From contig JAPFBL010000383.1 in NCBI GenBank assembly GCA_026182355.1, positions 168,501 through 232,500 on the forward strand: DNA of 64,000 nt. Direction: 5' to 3'. Made by a program: the position numbers and the translations under genes. The notes under the pieces are model-generated. The model saw nothing but the letters and a program-made list of their open reading frames with translations, made no database searches and was not told where the DNA came from. Shown here one piece after another: positions 53,351 through 64,000 of this stretch. Source of the DNA: Hermatobates lingyangjiaoensis. Lineage: Eukaryota > Arthropoda > Insecta > Hemiptera > Hermatobatidae. Each line of letters starts with the position of its first letter. The first letter of the stretch is position 1.

Positions 53351-54884
53351 GTATGACGGATTGTGTTATTACTAATTCTAATTTAATTTTAAGTTTATTA
53401 TTATTATATTTTAAAACATGTTTATTTACTTTTTTAATTATAGTTCTTTCGTATTAGTTTTTTTACGTTTTTATTATTTTTTAACATCTTTGCTCTTATT
53501 TATGTTTCTTATTATTTATTTTAATATACTTGACTTCCCTCCATTTATAAATTGGCTACACTGATTATGTGTCTCTTCTATGTGACTTCACTTAAGTTTT
53601 TCTTGTCTTCAGTACTAATTTCATTATTTCCTAATAACATTCATAAATCAGGATTCATGTGAACAAAAAAAAATATTATAGACTGTAAAAGGAGCTTGTG
53701 TACATTATGATAATCATTGTTAATAAGAAGTACAAACTGATCTGAAATCAGACAATCCAAACATAGAACATCAACATTAGAGAGTATTTTCGTAATGGAA
53801 CAGTGATTAAGACATTTTGTATTTTATATACTCGTAAATGAAAAACATGAAACTATAAAGCCCTAATATTAAAACACTTTGGAGTGCCTACAGTTTACAG
53901 TTAGAACATCGATTTATCAACCTACAGTAGAATCCCCTAAAAATATACCGTAACATACAAAATGCAAATTTGACAAAAGAACATAACTGGAGGAACAGTA
54001 TTACTCTGAGTAAATACAAATGTCCAAGATATAAAACGGTTATAGAATAAGTATACCAATGATTGGAATAACACCTTAAATTCCCAATGAATAAATTTCC
54101 AACAAATACTTTGACAATAACATGGAAGAAAATTTCTACTTCTCAAAGGGTAACGAAAAATAACATGGTTCTCACATTCTCTTTCCTACAAAACAGGAAT
54201 TTTGCATCTTCTATTCTACTGTACTGCTACTTTTATTGTGTTTAATTTATATTTTTATAAATTATATATTCTTATATATTCTTATATAAATTATATATTC
54301 TACGAATTTTGATTTAATAATCTAGAATACTTTCCAGTTGTTGATTACTTTTATCAATTATCATTTTTATTATTATTATTACTTTTATTTCAGGAATAAT
54401 TTATTTTAAGATGACTTAAGAAAGCAACTATAAATCAATTAAGGACTTAACTAATGAGGTAATTAGTTGTTATTGATTAATTTTACATGTTTCAGATTAC
54501 ACCAGGTATATCAGTAAAGTTCTTTGAAAATTTTTCTTCAGTTGCTCATTTATATAAATTAATTGCATGATGAGAAATAAAAATAACTTCAAAAATAATT
54601 CTAGTTTCTAAGTATTTATAAAAATATGAATGTAAATCTAAAACATATTACAAACCTGATGATGCTTTAGGAAAAAGAAAATCTTAATGAAATAGGAATG
54701 GGACAGTTGCAACAAACGAAGAATTTAACTAGGATAGAAGAATTTGAAGACACCTGCTAATCGAAATTCCAACCGGCCAGTTTAAATGTTTACATTCTAT
54801 TTAGCAGTTCATTATGAACTTTGAGTGTTATAGTTAATTGTTTAAAAAATGTTCAATAGTTTTTAAGATATTGTATATACGTTT
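53351..54884. other. Intergenic sequence, nothing recognised
   Basis: AT-rich; no coding similarity. Confidence 0.4.
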
Positions 54885-54965
54885 TACACCCTGAAGATGG
54901 TCGATGACGACCAAAACGTCGGAAGAAATATAAGCATTGAAAGCAAAACGTATGTTGAGTTGATG
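54885..54965 (+). mobile_element. PLE terminal-repeat fragment, family O
   Basis: Core at 54891-54916: CTGAAGA, T, GGTCG/CGACC stem II of 5 bp, AAA in place of GAA, palindromic ACGT, C. No second arm seen. Confidence 0.65.
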
Positions 54966-55054
54966 TACCTAGTTCCTGGTGAATTTAAAAGACTCTTAAG
55001 AGATTTTGGGAAAGTTATGCAAGAAATTAATTAAAAAAACAATAGGCCGTAAAT

Positions 55055-55111
55055 TCAATCACATACACACACGCACACAGACACACACACACACCACACA
55101 CACACACACAC

Positions 55112-55151
<40 letters not shown>
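55055..55151. repeat. (CA)n then (TA)n microsatellite
   Basis: ACACACGCACACAGACACAC ... then pure TA from 55114 to 55151. Confidence 0.96.
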
Positions 55152-55154
<3 letters not shown>

Positions 55155-55378
55155 CAATGTACATAAAGAAACGTAAAGAAATTAAAAACACACACTTACA
55201 GTCTCTAAATTTCGGTTGAACCGTCTTCAGGAGAGATAAGAAAGGGAAACCAAGCGCACTGGTACAGAGACGGTTGGAGACCAACAACTCCGTTGGAGAC
55301 GGTTGTTGGTCTCCAACCGTCTCTGTACCAGTGCGCTTGGTTTCCCTCTCTTATCTCTCCTGAAGACAGGAAAGAGAA
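55152..55378. mobile_element. PLE fold-back, family C (C5)
   Basis: GTTCAATGTACATAAAGAAA ... CCAAGCGCACTGGTACAGAG, then the inverted arm. The right arm is cut in the ribozyme (TCTCCTGAAGACAGG). Left core at 55210-55230 on the - strand is nearly intact, with one loop base lost. Confidence 0.85.
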
Positions 55379-55420
55379 AAACAAATAAAACACAAAATAT
55401 ATATATGTATAAACCATATT

Positions 55421-55535
55421 GACACAAAGAACACTCAGAAATGAAACAGAAACTCACTACTATATTTCGATGTCCTCGTCATCAGGAAGATAGAAACGAG
55501 TCGCTCCGCGGCAGGCAACGACTCCTATATCCCTC
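55421..55535 (-). mobile_element. PLE terminal repeat, family B (B7), single arm
   Basis: Core on the - strand at 55465-55485: CTGATGA, C, GAGGACATC, GAA, ATAT, A. This is the cleanest family B core; stem II can form only two conventional pairs. Confidence 0.75.
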
Positions 55536-55539
55536 GACT

Positions 55540-55565
55540 CCTATATATATATATATATATATATA
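55540..55565. repeat. (TA)n microsatellite
   Basis: Right border of B7. Confidence 0.93.
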
Positions 55566-55789
55566 AAATTGGTTTATATATCTACATATATCATTTATGA
55601 ACTCCTGGAAATTATATTAGATCGTGGACTTGACTGTATCTTAAATTTTTTTTTATTTAATATTTTATTTGTTTGTTATTTTTATTTGCAGTTCGTTTTT
55701 TACATATTTTTAAGAGTTTCTTTCTTTAAATATTCTCGTTTATTTATTTTCGTTATTAATTATATTACTTACTCTTGTCTTCCCTCTAT

Positions 55790-55930
55790 CAGTATCATAG
55801 CTACAGTGAATAGTATCTCTTCAGTACGACTTTACTTCAGTCGTCCCCCGTCTGCAGAGAGACTCATATCTATCTTCCTGATGATGAGGAAATCGAAAAT
55901 AGCAATGACGCTTTGTGACTTCTTTCAATT
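55790..55930 (+). mobile_element. PLE terminal-repeat fragment, family P
   Basis: GAGAGACTCATATCTATCTT, then CTGATGA, T, GAGGAAATC, GAAA (55878-55898). It resembles B but with a different tail. Confidence 0.55.
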
Positions 55931-56294
55931 GAGTTATCATTTAATAGAAGTATGTAAACAATTCATTTCTTAAGATGTTCGGTGTTTGACATAAGGTTTG
56001 TGATGTTTATATAGAAATTACTCAAGCAGTAAGACATTTGTAAAATGTTAGAATAAACTTTTTACTTATTTAATGCAGTATAACATTCTTCAACATTATG
56101 TTTTTCTCACCTTAGAAGTAGCAGTTCTGTAAAATTTCTAAATTCATATCTTAATACATTATTAATTTTTAAGATTTTTTTTTTTTTAGATTGATGTATC
56201 TAATGTATTGATGTTTAAGAGATTAGTACTGCTGCGAAATTCTATGAAACCCTCAATATTTTTTTGTTATAAAAATAATAATATTCATGACAAT

Positions 56295-56401
56295 TAGTTT
56301 CTTTTTCTTATAACTCAAAGAAGAAACATTTAGTTTAGTTTTAGTTTTAGTTAGAAGAAACAAATTAGTTTCTTTTTCTTATAACTCAAAGAAGAAACAT
56401 T
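56295..56401. repeat. Direct repeat of about 38 bp
   Basis: AATTAGTTTCTTTTTCTTAT ... AGAAGAAACATT occurs at about 56293 and 56362, separated by TTTAGTT-type repeats. Confidence 0.8.
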
Positions 56402-56430
56402 ATTTATGCTTATTAAGCGAAAATATTAAA

Positions 56431-56902
56431 TATTTTGTTATATTATTATCAACCGTCTTATCAAAGTCTATCACTAGTGAAGTCGCCCGACCTATTTCGC
56501 AATGGCTGCATCATCAATGGGACTAATGTAACCTTTCAAAATCATGGATATAAATACCTATTTTAACTCATTGGTGCCAATATATATGCCTAAATTTCCT
56601 ATCTAACAGTTTGGTTTTATTTTATTTTGTTAAATCTGGTTTTTTGTCTTTTAAACTTTAAGTCGTCTCTATCCTGTCCATCCTGCCGTCTTTTAGGCAT
56701 ATTATTTCATATATTATTTAGGCATATATATTGGCACCATTGAGTTAAAATAGATATTTATATCCATGATTTGGGAAGATTCATTAGTCCAATTGATGAT
56801 GTAGCCATTGCGAAACCAGTCGTGCGACTTCACCAGCGATAGACGAGGTATGACGGTTGATAATAATATCTTATTTACCTCTGTGGCACTAACAATATGC
56901 AT
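56431..56902. mobile_element. PLE fold-back, family N, 472 bp with 12-bp target-site duplication
   Basis: GAAAATATTAAA at 56419-56430 and 56903-56914. Arms 56450-56600 and 56700-56865 (GAAGTCGCCCGACC, ATGGATATAAATACC, ATTGGTGCCAATATATATGC and complements). Core at 56793-56815: TTGATGA, T, GTAGCCATTGC, GAAACCAG; C3 is U. Confidence 0.88.
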
Positions 56903-56914
56903 GAAAATATTAAA

Positions 56915-57966
56915 ACTATTTACTTTATATTTTTTTATTTAAAAAATGACTTTCTTTTTAATAAATAATTAATAATAGATAATTTATTAGATATAGCTTG
57001 CAATAATTAATCACAGTATGTGTCAAACAATTTACTTAATTTAAAATTTGATTTCGATGACAAAAATAATTTCTAAATAACAACATTCTTTACAAAAATA
57101 TATTGACTTTTGACATTTAGTTCCCTCTCACAACACATACTAGGCCATAGATATAAATGAGCAACAACGAAGCACTATCTTACCAAACAAAAAATGATTA
57201 AAAAAAGAAAAAATCCTAACGTCCTCTTTGATTATAAATATAATAAAAAAAAAGATATTTTTTATTGAATACGTACTTATTGATATAAAATATGACTTCT
57301 CTACTTAATATTGAAAATTATTTGATTCCATTGATTCATTATTAAAAACAATTACATTATTTGAGAATAGTGTAATGCCTCAGGTGTTTAAACGATTACA
57401 ATAAGTTATTGCGATTAACAACAAACTGATTAACATATTCATTTTTTTAAATAATAATAACAATAATTCATAAATTAATAATCGGGTAATAGCATAGATT
57501 TTTTAGATTTACTGAAATGGGTAGTTATTATAGCTTGGGTATCTATAAAGCTATATTTTGAGTGGATCGAATAAAAGAAATAAAACTGCTAATATCCATA
57601 CATTTTATATACAACAATAACTAAAGATTTTAAATCTGCTACATTGATGTGTTTTAAGTTGCTATTGTCTGAGCATTTTGCCCTGAAAACGACAAAAAGT
57701 TAGCATATTTATGGTAATGGTATATTTATGATAATTTATGGTGCATGAAATCACCATATTTATTTGATAGATGCATAGTCTTTTAGTATTCGAACAGAGA
57801 ACTTTACTAAAGTTGTTAATAAGTTTGTTTTCAATTTTTATCCTGCAAGTTAAACTAAAACATTTGACTCAACATTTGTCACGCAGTATCAAAATTTGCC
57901 AAATGCCTATCTTAATGTATTTGTTTGAACAACAAAAAAAAATAGTAAGAAAGTAAAGAATTTTTC
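56915..57966. other. Intergenic sequence, nothing recognised
   Basis: AT-rich; the 61-codon ORF at 57771 shows no family resemblance. Confidence 0.4.
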
Positions 57967-58014
57967 AAAATAATTCTTTATTATTATTATTATTATTATT
58001 CTTTATTATTATTC
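57967..58014. repeat. (ATT)n microsatellite
   Basis: TTATTATTATTATTATTATT with one TTC interruption. Confidence 0.95.
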
Positions 58015-58435
58015 AGTAAGCAGAGATAATTACAGTCATACTAGTCCAAAAATAGACTAGTTGCATTATCAATCTGAATTTCTTAAATTCTGATTTATAC
58101 CAAGAGGGAATGGGACAGAGGAGAGGTTATATCATCACAATGATTGGTATCAATTAAGTTGTTATGCTACTAAGTTTAGCCCATATGCAGAGGTAATATA
58201 CTTCTTTTATTTTCTTCATCTTATCTCTAAACACAAAAAAAGTACTTTTTATTATTCGTTAACGTTATAGACACGATTTTTTTTTTACAAGGTAATAATT
58301 AAAATCCCATTTATTAACTTCAAACGTTTTTGAATTTTTTTTTTGTTTTTCCAAAATTATCCACCATAAATTATTCAATTATAAATCTAAACCCTGCATT
58401 TAATAAAAAAAAAATTGTATACATTCTAAAAAGAA

Positions 58436-58606
58436 AATCAATGATCAAACCACAATAAGAAGTGGGAAAAAAAGACTAAAATCTTTCAACAGTAACAAGC
58501 CGTCTTCGTCAGGTGTTACGGTTGAAAGATCTTAGTCTTGTTTTCCTACTTCTTATTGTGGTTTGATCATTGATTGTTATTTCACGTGTTTGTGTGAAAT
58601 CTTTTT
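58436..58606. mobile_element. PLE fold-back, family A (A12), 171 bp with 13-bp target-site duplication
   Basis: ATTCTAAAAAGAA at 58423-58435 and 58607-58619. The left arm starts AATCAATGATCAAACC, the right ends TTTGTGTGAAATCTTTTT. Left core at 58484-58512 (-) keeps CTGACGA and GAAA; the right arm lost CTGACGA. Confidence 0.92.
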
Positions 58607-58749
58607 ATTCTAAAAAGAATAAATAAAATTTAGAATAGTACCTTAACAAAGTATTATAACTTCTATATTCTTAGTGAATACATTAGTTTTCGGTTGCATT
58701 CTTAATAATATTTCCTTTTTTTCTATATATATATATGTATATTCGTATA

Positions 58750-58960
58750 AAAATATTTCACATAAACTTGTGAAATAACAATCAATGATCAAACCACAAT
58801 ATGAAATGGGAAAACAAAACTAAGATCTTTCAACCGTAACAAGCGGTCTTCATCAGAGTCAAAAACCGAACTCAAAAAAACCCAGAGTTGGGTTTTTGAC
58901 TCTGACGAAGACCGCTTGTTACGTTGATTAGCGCATTTCATATTGTGGTTTGATCATTGA
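58750..58960. mobile_element. PLE fold-back, family A (A13), 14-15 bp target-site duplication
   Basis: ATGTATATTCGTATA at 58735-58749 and 58960-58974. Left core at 58828-58856 (-) intact with stem III AGATCT; the right core lost its GAAA (TTACGTTGATTAGC). Confidence 0.9.
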
Positions 58961-58974
58961 TGTATATTCGTATA

Positions 58975-59300
58975 TATATACGTTTTGTTAAATTATATGC
59001 CTATTTTTAATTTCACAACTTTTCGACTGAGTCTCTCAATTTCTATGATATACTTTCTCTATGTTTGTGGTACAACATAGATTAGTTGACTAATAATTTT
59101 TATTTACTTAGAACAGCATGTTTTGGTCCTCACTGACCGTTGATATGAGCGCCGAAACATGTCAGACTATCTAAATAAAAATTTGGCTCAACTAATCTAT
59201 CTTATACTACACACATTGAGACAGTGTATTCGAAAAATTGAGAGAATCAGTAGAAAAGTTTAGAAATTAAAAATAGACATACAATTTAACAAGACATATA
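58975..59300. mobile_element. PLE fold-back, family K
   Basis: TTTTGTTAAATTATATGCCT, TCTGTAGTAC-type inner parts, and the inverted AGACATACAATTTAACAAGA at the right. At the centre CTGACCGTTGATATGAGCGC, CGAAACATGTCAGAC is a ribozyme remnant with palindromic ACATGT. Confidence 0.85.
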
Positions 59301-59465
59301 TATATATTCCATTGTACTAGATATTTCAAAAGGCTTATTTATTTTAAGCAAGAAGTGATTTATTGTTCATTGCAATTCACCCATTATAAATTGTTCACAT
59401 GAGACAAAATGTTTAAAATTTCTAGGTTTATTAATCCGTCACAATAATCTTTAAATTTTTGATTT

Positions 59466-60345
59466 CTTAAGATCTTATCTCGTATACTGGAGCTGATGTC
59501 ATTCAACCTTTCTCGGGCTTTGACCATATTCAAGAGCAACTGACCAAAACTACTAACTCAATACAACTTAAATGTATGGTATGCCTTAAAACTAATAATT
59601 GAAAAAAAACAAGTTATTAGTATAACATTAGTGTATATAAAATTAGCAAATCTGATAAAAGAAAAATATACAAATTGAGTTATTACGATTATCAACGTAT
59701 ATATGCAGAACAAACAGAACGAATTCTAAAAAAAAATTACATATATAACACCTTAAAAATTATTAAAGTGATTCAAAGAAATCAAACTGTTAAACCACAT
59801 AACTTAATGTGGACATGAACAGAAAGTATGGAAGATGAACAAGTTTGTTCATCTTCCATAAATTATGGAATATAAACATTAAATTTTTTTGATGAATTAA
59901 GACTTTAATTTAGTGAATAAGTTTATTCACTAAAAAACGGAAGGAAGTTTACACTAATCGAAGAACAAAATAACTAAACAATAGACGAGAAAAAAAATTA
60001 AAAAATATAATATTATAGTACAAGTAATTTCATAAATCAATAAATCAATTTAGAAAAAGGCGTTTTATTTAAATCAAGAATATTATAAGATGTAGAACCC
60101 AACTACATCAATAGGATAAACCTTTTGATGAAAAAGGAAATAAACATGTTATTAAGTGAAGGTATTTATAAAATATAAATGTTTTAGAATGGTGGAAACA
60201 TTTTATGAAATCTAGTATTAAAATATTTAATCATTGATTCAGATCATTAGATATAAACATACGATTCTACGATTTTAATTATCTCCTTGAAGTTATAGTA
60301 TTTCCGAAACAGGTTGAACGACACCAGCAGCATTGGAGGTAAGAA
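59466..60345 (+). pseudogene. PLE GIY-YIG remnant between inverted family L ends
   Basis: At about 59680-59830 the + frame reads KLSYYDYQRIYAEQTERIL, then KPHNLMW. It aligns with the GIY-YIG start of PLEs of the form KL-C-DC-IY-GQTER (both Cys now Tyr, Gly now Glu). An inverted family L end lies at 59466-59540 (CTTATCTCGTATACTGGAGC) and a + strand one at 60285-60345 (TTCCGAAACAGGTTGAACG, CAGCAGCATTGGAGG). This is the same arm-ORF-arm plan as at 22861-24303, but much older. Confidence 0.6.
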
Positions 60346-61195
60346 TTATTATACATTCCTTAATGTGACTTCTGCTATCTCTGGGATAATAACAATATGC
60401 GTATATTTTCTATGATATTTAATCACCCATTTGATATTAATACTGTTATTCAAAATATAGGACCATGTGTCCAACATGAGCAAACGTATTTTCCAAACTT
60501 TATAAAGTTTTATAAATATGTTCGCTTTAGGTACAAATGACTCTAATAAAAAATTTTCTAAAAACATATTTCTAATATTTTAAGAGTTTAATCAAGAAAA
60601 GATTGAAATTTTTGTTTTAATTTCTTAACAAAAAAGGAGTTGATATCAAGAAATGTTTAATTTTTTCCACATAAATACAGTTTTTCATTAAATAGGATTG
60701 AAATATAAAATAGAATTAATTTTTACAGATACTTCAAGAAAAATAAAATCAAACAACTTGTTTAGATCCTTAAATGAAACTTTTAATATCCGTTAGGTGG
60801 TTTTCTTATTGAGTAGTGAGTAGAACTGGGTATTGCGAGGACTTGAACAGCTTTTAAATTTGTCCTTGCCTTACCACAAAGAGCTATAGAAAATACTTAT
60901 TTTCACTTTCATAAACATCAATGAAATTCACATTGTCTATAGTCAACAAATCCATTCTCTTCTCTAAACCGGTGATATAAATCTGTGAGTTAAATTAAAT
61001 AGTATTTTAACACATTTAGGCTCTTTTTTATGTATTTTTTACTTTATCTTTCTTATTTAGTCATATTTATGCGTATATTTTACGTTTCAGTTTTCATCCT
61101 GTACCTAAAATATCAGAATAACAGAAATATGTAGTACTGACGTCCCTATTTTTACTTTAATTCCCAAACCAGACGGTTGAAATGGTGATAAATAT
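60346..61195. other. Intergenic sequence, nothing recognised
   Basis: AT-rich. Confidence 0.4.
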
Positions 61196-61207
61196 AAAGT
61201 TGCATCT

Positions 61208-61382
61208 TTGTAGGGTAAAAATCTAATGAAATGGTCTCCACACATAAAAATTTTAATGATATAAACAACGCGTTTCGAACACGTTGTTTATATCATTAAA
61301 ATTTTTATATGTGGAGACCATTTCATTACATTTTTACCCTACAATGAGTAAATACCACATAATAACTGATTGCACTACATTA
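61208..61382. mobile_element. PLE fold-back, family I (I2), 175 bp with 12-bp target-site duplication
   Basis: AAAGTTGCATCT at 61196-61207 and 61383-61394. Near-perfect palindrome 61212-61346 (GGTAAAAATCTAATGAAATG ... and complement). The centre keeps ACGCGTTTCGAACACG, half of the family I ribozyme; CTGATGA is lost. Confidence 0.92.
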
Positions 61383-61394
61383 GAAAGTTGCATC

Positions 61395-62437
61395 TATTAT
61401 GAATAGTCTACATTGTGACTAAGATTATTGAATACTGCAATGACTACATAAATTTATTTATTTAGTTAATTTATTTATTTCAGTAGTCATTATTTATAAT
61501 TATCAGTATCATAGAAATATTAATAAAGTGGGGATACTATATCGAAAAGATTAAATATTATTTCAGGAACATATTAGCATTGAAGAAACAAACGATTTCA
61601 TTCTAGACACCAATACCATAAGTAATTAGTGATCGTAGTTTTAAAGCAACATGCCTTCGTGTTTCTATTTTAGAAGTGTAATTCAAGATTGATAGTTATT
61701 CTTTATCCTTACTAATTCTATAGTAATTCTTATCCTCTACCAGAACAGCTCTATCGTAAAGAGGTTCTGAACCTCATTCTTTTGACGTGTTCAAACTTTA
61801 ACAATAATGATCGCTAGTCATTAATATTCATCCCTGAAGATAAACTGAAACTTAATATGTATTAGAAGAGTAATACAACACAAAGTAAAGTAATTAGAAA
61901 CCGTTCAAAAAAGAATTGACAATTTTATAATCCATACATACAACTTTAATATTGGGAAATTTCAAGAATTTCGTTTGCACACAAAAAAAGAGTTTAATAT
62001 TAAAACTACCAACGAGTTTTCAACACTTAGTGTTTTTCTTAAGAATTACATCTAAAAAATTATACACAACTGTATACTTTAAAAACATCAAAGTGAATTA
62101 CTTGAAATTAAATACAAGATATGAATGTTGAATTGCAACAATGGAGTTTGCAACTTGCAACAATTGTTTTAAACAAGAGAATTAGTTTGAAAAATGACTT
62201 AATCAATCCTGACCTTTAATAAAACATGACGACACCTTAAAACATGAACCAATTTATAAGTAACAAAGATTTTTAAACACTTGCTTTATTGATATGTTGC
62301 AACAGGATGGACCTAGGAAGGACTGAAAGTTCAAGGAACGTTGTTAGAGGTGGGAGGGAGTTTGGAGGATTGTAGAAATCTTGGAAGGTATATGGAATAT
62401 GGCTAACTGTACATTAGATACCTGACAATGTAAGAAA

Positions 62438-62441
<4 letters not shown>
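61395..62441. other. Intergenic sequence, nothing recognised
   Basis: AT-rich. Confidence 0.4.

Positions 62442-62493
<52 letters not shown>
62442..62493. repeat. (TA)n microsatellite
   Basis: Pure TA run with no PLE element next to it. Confidence 0.97.
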
Positions 62494-62495
<2 letters not shown>

Positions 62496-63920
62496 GAGAT
62501 GAGGGTTGACTTTGATTCTCTGTCTCAATAGAAATTTAAAATTCAGAATATGTTATAAATTATATAAAAAAAAATAAATTTTACCCTGTTGTTATTTGAC
62601 ATTTTACTAATCTCCCTTGAAGAGAAAAACTAAAAACAAGATAACAGTTCAAATACATGAAATAACTGAATAATGTGGATAAATAATCTTTGACCCTAAA
62701 AGTTATTAAAGTGTTAAATTAAAATTCTTCATTGTTGTTAAAAAAAAATAACTTTTTTTCCTATATAGTGAAGTACGTTAGTTGCAAAAATGCTTGATCA
62801 AGGAAATTCCTATATGCTGTGCAACATTTAATTAAAACTGGTGTTGAAAGCGGAAATTAAAAAAAAAATAGTTATCTTCCCTGAATTGCATAGCTTTTAA
62901 ACTGTATTATATTAAATAGCACTATAGGTAAAAAAAATACTTATGTTTATAAAAAAAGTATATTTAATTTTATAGAATTAAACGAAACATAAATAAAATT
63001 GAACTAATAAATATAAAAATATAAATAATCTGAAATAAATAAATGCACCAAAGTTCAAATATAATATATACTATTTTTTGCAATAAGGAATCATTGTTTT
63101 AGTGTCTGAGAAATTTTTCCAAATCAAATACTATGATTAATGTTATATCGGCTCTGCTGAGAAGAGTACGTGTCATTTAGAAGAAATAACATTTCCTACT
63201 TTAGATTCGCAGTTTATTTTACTGCGTCTTTGAACTAATTTCAACTAATTCTAATCAAGATATATTGCACAGATTTTGTGACAATAATTTATCAAATATG
63301 GCAGAAGATATTGATTTAGATGTTCGATCAGTTATTCCCTGACAACAAGTCATAGAAGGAAAATAAAAAACTCTAAATGTTATTTTGTTTAAACACTTTC
63401 TTTTTTATAAAATCTCATTCAAGAAAGTAGAAACATCATTGATGTTCCACAATACTCTTAGCATTCTTTTTAATTAAAATTTGATAATTTTTAATCAAAA
63501 AGTCTTAATATTAGAAAATTGTAATTTTTAATTTTAATTTTTTTTTAATTTTATTTTTTTTAATTTTTAATCGTTTTTATTTGAATTTTAATTTAATTTA
63601 GTTGTTTGATAAAATAATAATTAGGCTAAGAGTCTTTGGTTTTATAACGTTTACTTTTTTGGAGTAAAACGCATTCGTTTTTTAATAAAAACAAAAAAAA
63701 ATAAGATGCCACTTCTATAACAAGTTGGTATGAAAAAAATGAAGTTAGAAAGAAAAATTGTGAAAAGAACAGAATGTCTGTAACATAATGTTTACTATAT
63801 TTTATCTTGCTACAAATTGACCAGTGATTCCTTTCTGTTCATAGAGTCATTCTGCTCTATAAGATCGAGTCTTAGTTATACGTATTTATGAACTATAATT
63901 ACAATAAATAATCGTATATA
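62494..63920. other. Intergenic sequence, nothing recognised
   Basis: AT-rich with homopolymer runs near 63530-63560. Confidence 0.4.
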
Positions 63921-64000
63921 ATAAACCACAAAAACTCAAAAGTATACATATTTTGACCTCGTCGTTATGGGGTAGAAAGATGTGAACCACTCCGAACGCA
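63921..64000 (-). mobile_element. PLE family B arm, cut by the window end
   Basis: TTTTGACCTCGTCGTTATGG, then GTAGAAAGATGTGAACCACT follows B6/B7 (GATGACCTTGTCATTAGGAA, GATAGAAACGAGTGGCTCC). Confidence 0.6.

Noticed and set aside
57771..57956. 61-codon ORF
   Set aside because: AT-rich chance ORF without family resemblance or splice context.
31050..64000. A second host gene
   Set aside because: Looked for open frames with domain motifs and splice signals on both strands; every recognisable frame belongs to a transposable element.

Overview
This is a eukaryotic, strongly AT-rich window from an invertebrate. It carries one recognisable host gene: a six-coding-exon sugar transporter of the Tret1-like (trehalose/glucose facilitator, MFS sugar porter) group on the + strand. 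The spliced frame runs from 2341 to 30331 and gives 465 codons with an intact reading frame and all expected GT/AG splice sites. Introns run from about 2.5 kb to 10 kb. The protein best fits an arthropod; I cannot name the species.

Almost everything else is transposable-element debris, and one class dominates: short fold-back (inverted-repeat) insertions, mostly lodged in or beside (TA)n tracts. Their arms carry the core of a hammerhead ribozyme (CTGANGA, a short stem, GAAA). I count at least a dozen sequence families (labelled A to S here). In most of them the GAA is followed by a tiny self-complementary stem III (AATT, ATAT, ACGT, AGATCT, ACGCGT, ACCGGT or ACATGT). That is the design reported for the minimalist, dimer-type hammerheads of Penelope-like retroelements (PLEs). 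The link to PLEs is visible in the window: PLE GIY-YIG endonuclease remnants lie next to these ribozymes at 8622-8897, 21555-21622, 23285-23839, 52930-53230 and 59680-59830. The copy at 23285-23839 sits inside arms of about 415 bp that are inverted copies of its own 3' flank. Seven fold-backs have 11-15 bp target-site duplications, so they moved as units.

Layout: 1-2336, upstream region with a hAT-like relic and a fold-back; 2337-30331, transporter gene with LINE, mariner, SINE and PLE relics and a 138-bp satellite in its introns; 30332 to about 31050, 3' UTR; 31050-64000, gene-free sequence with four further TE types (tRNA-derived SINEs, hAT-like relics, a hammerhead-free MITE-like fold-back, two minisatellites of 78 and 66 bp) and many more PLE fold-backs.

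The transporter is the only gene product with an inferable cellular role (carrier-mediated sugar movement across the plasma membrane). The repeats may affect it indirectly: inverted copies flank exon 4, and sense-strand hammerhead cores lie inside introns 1, 2, 4 and 5.
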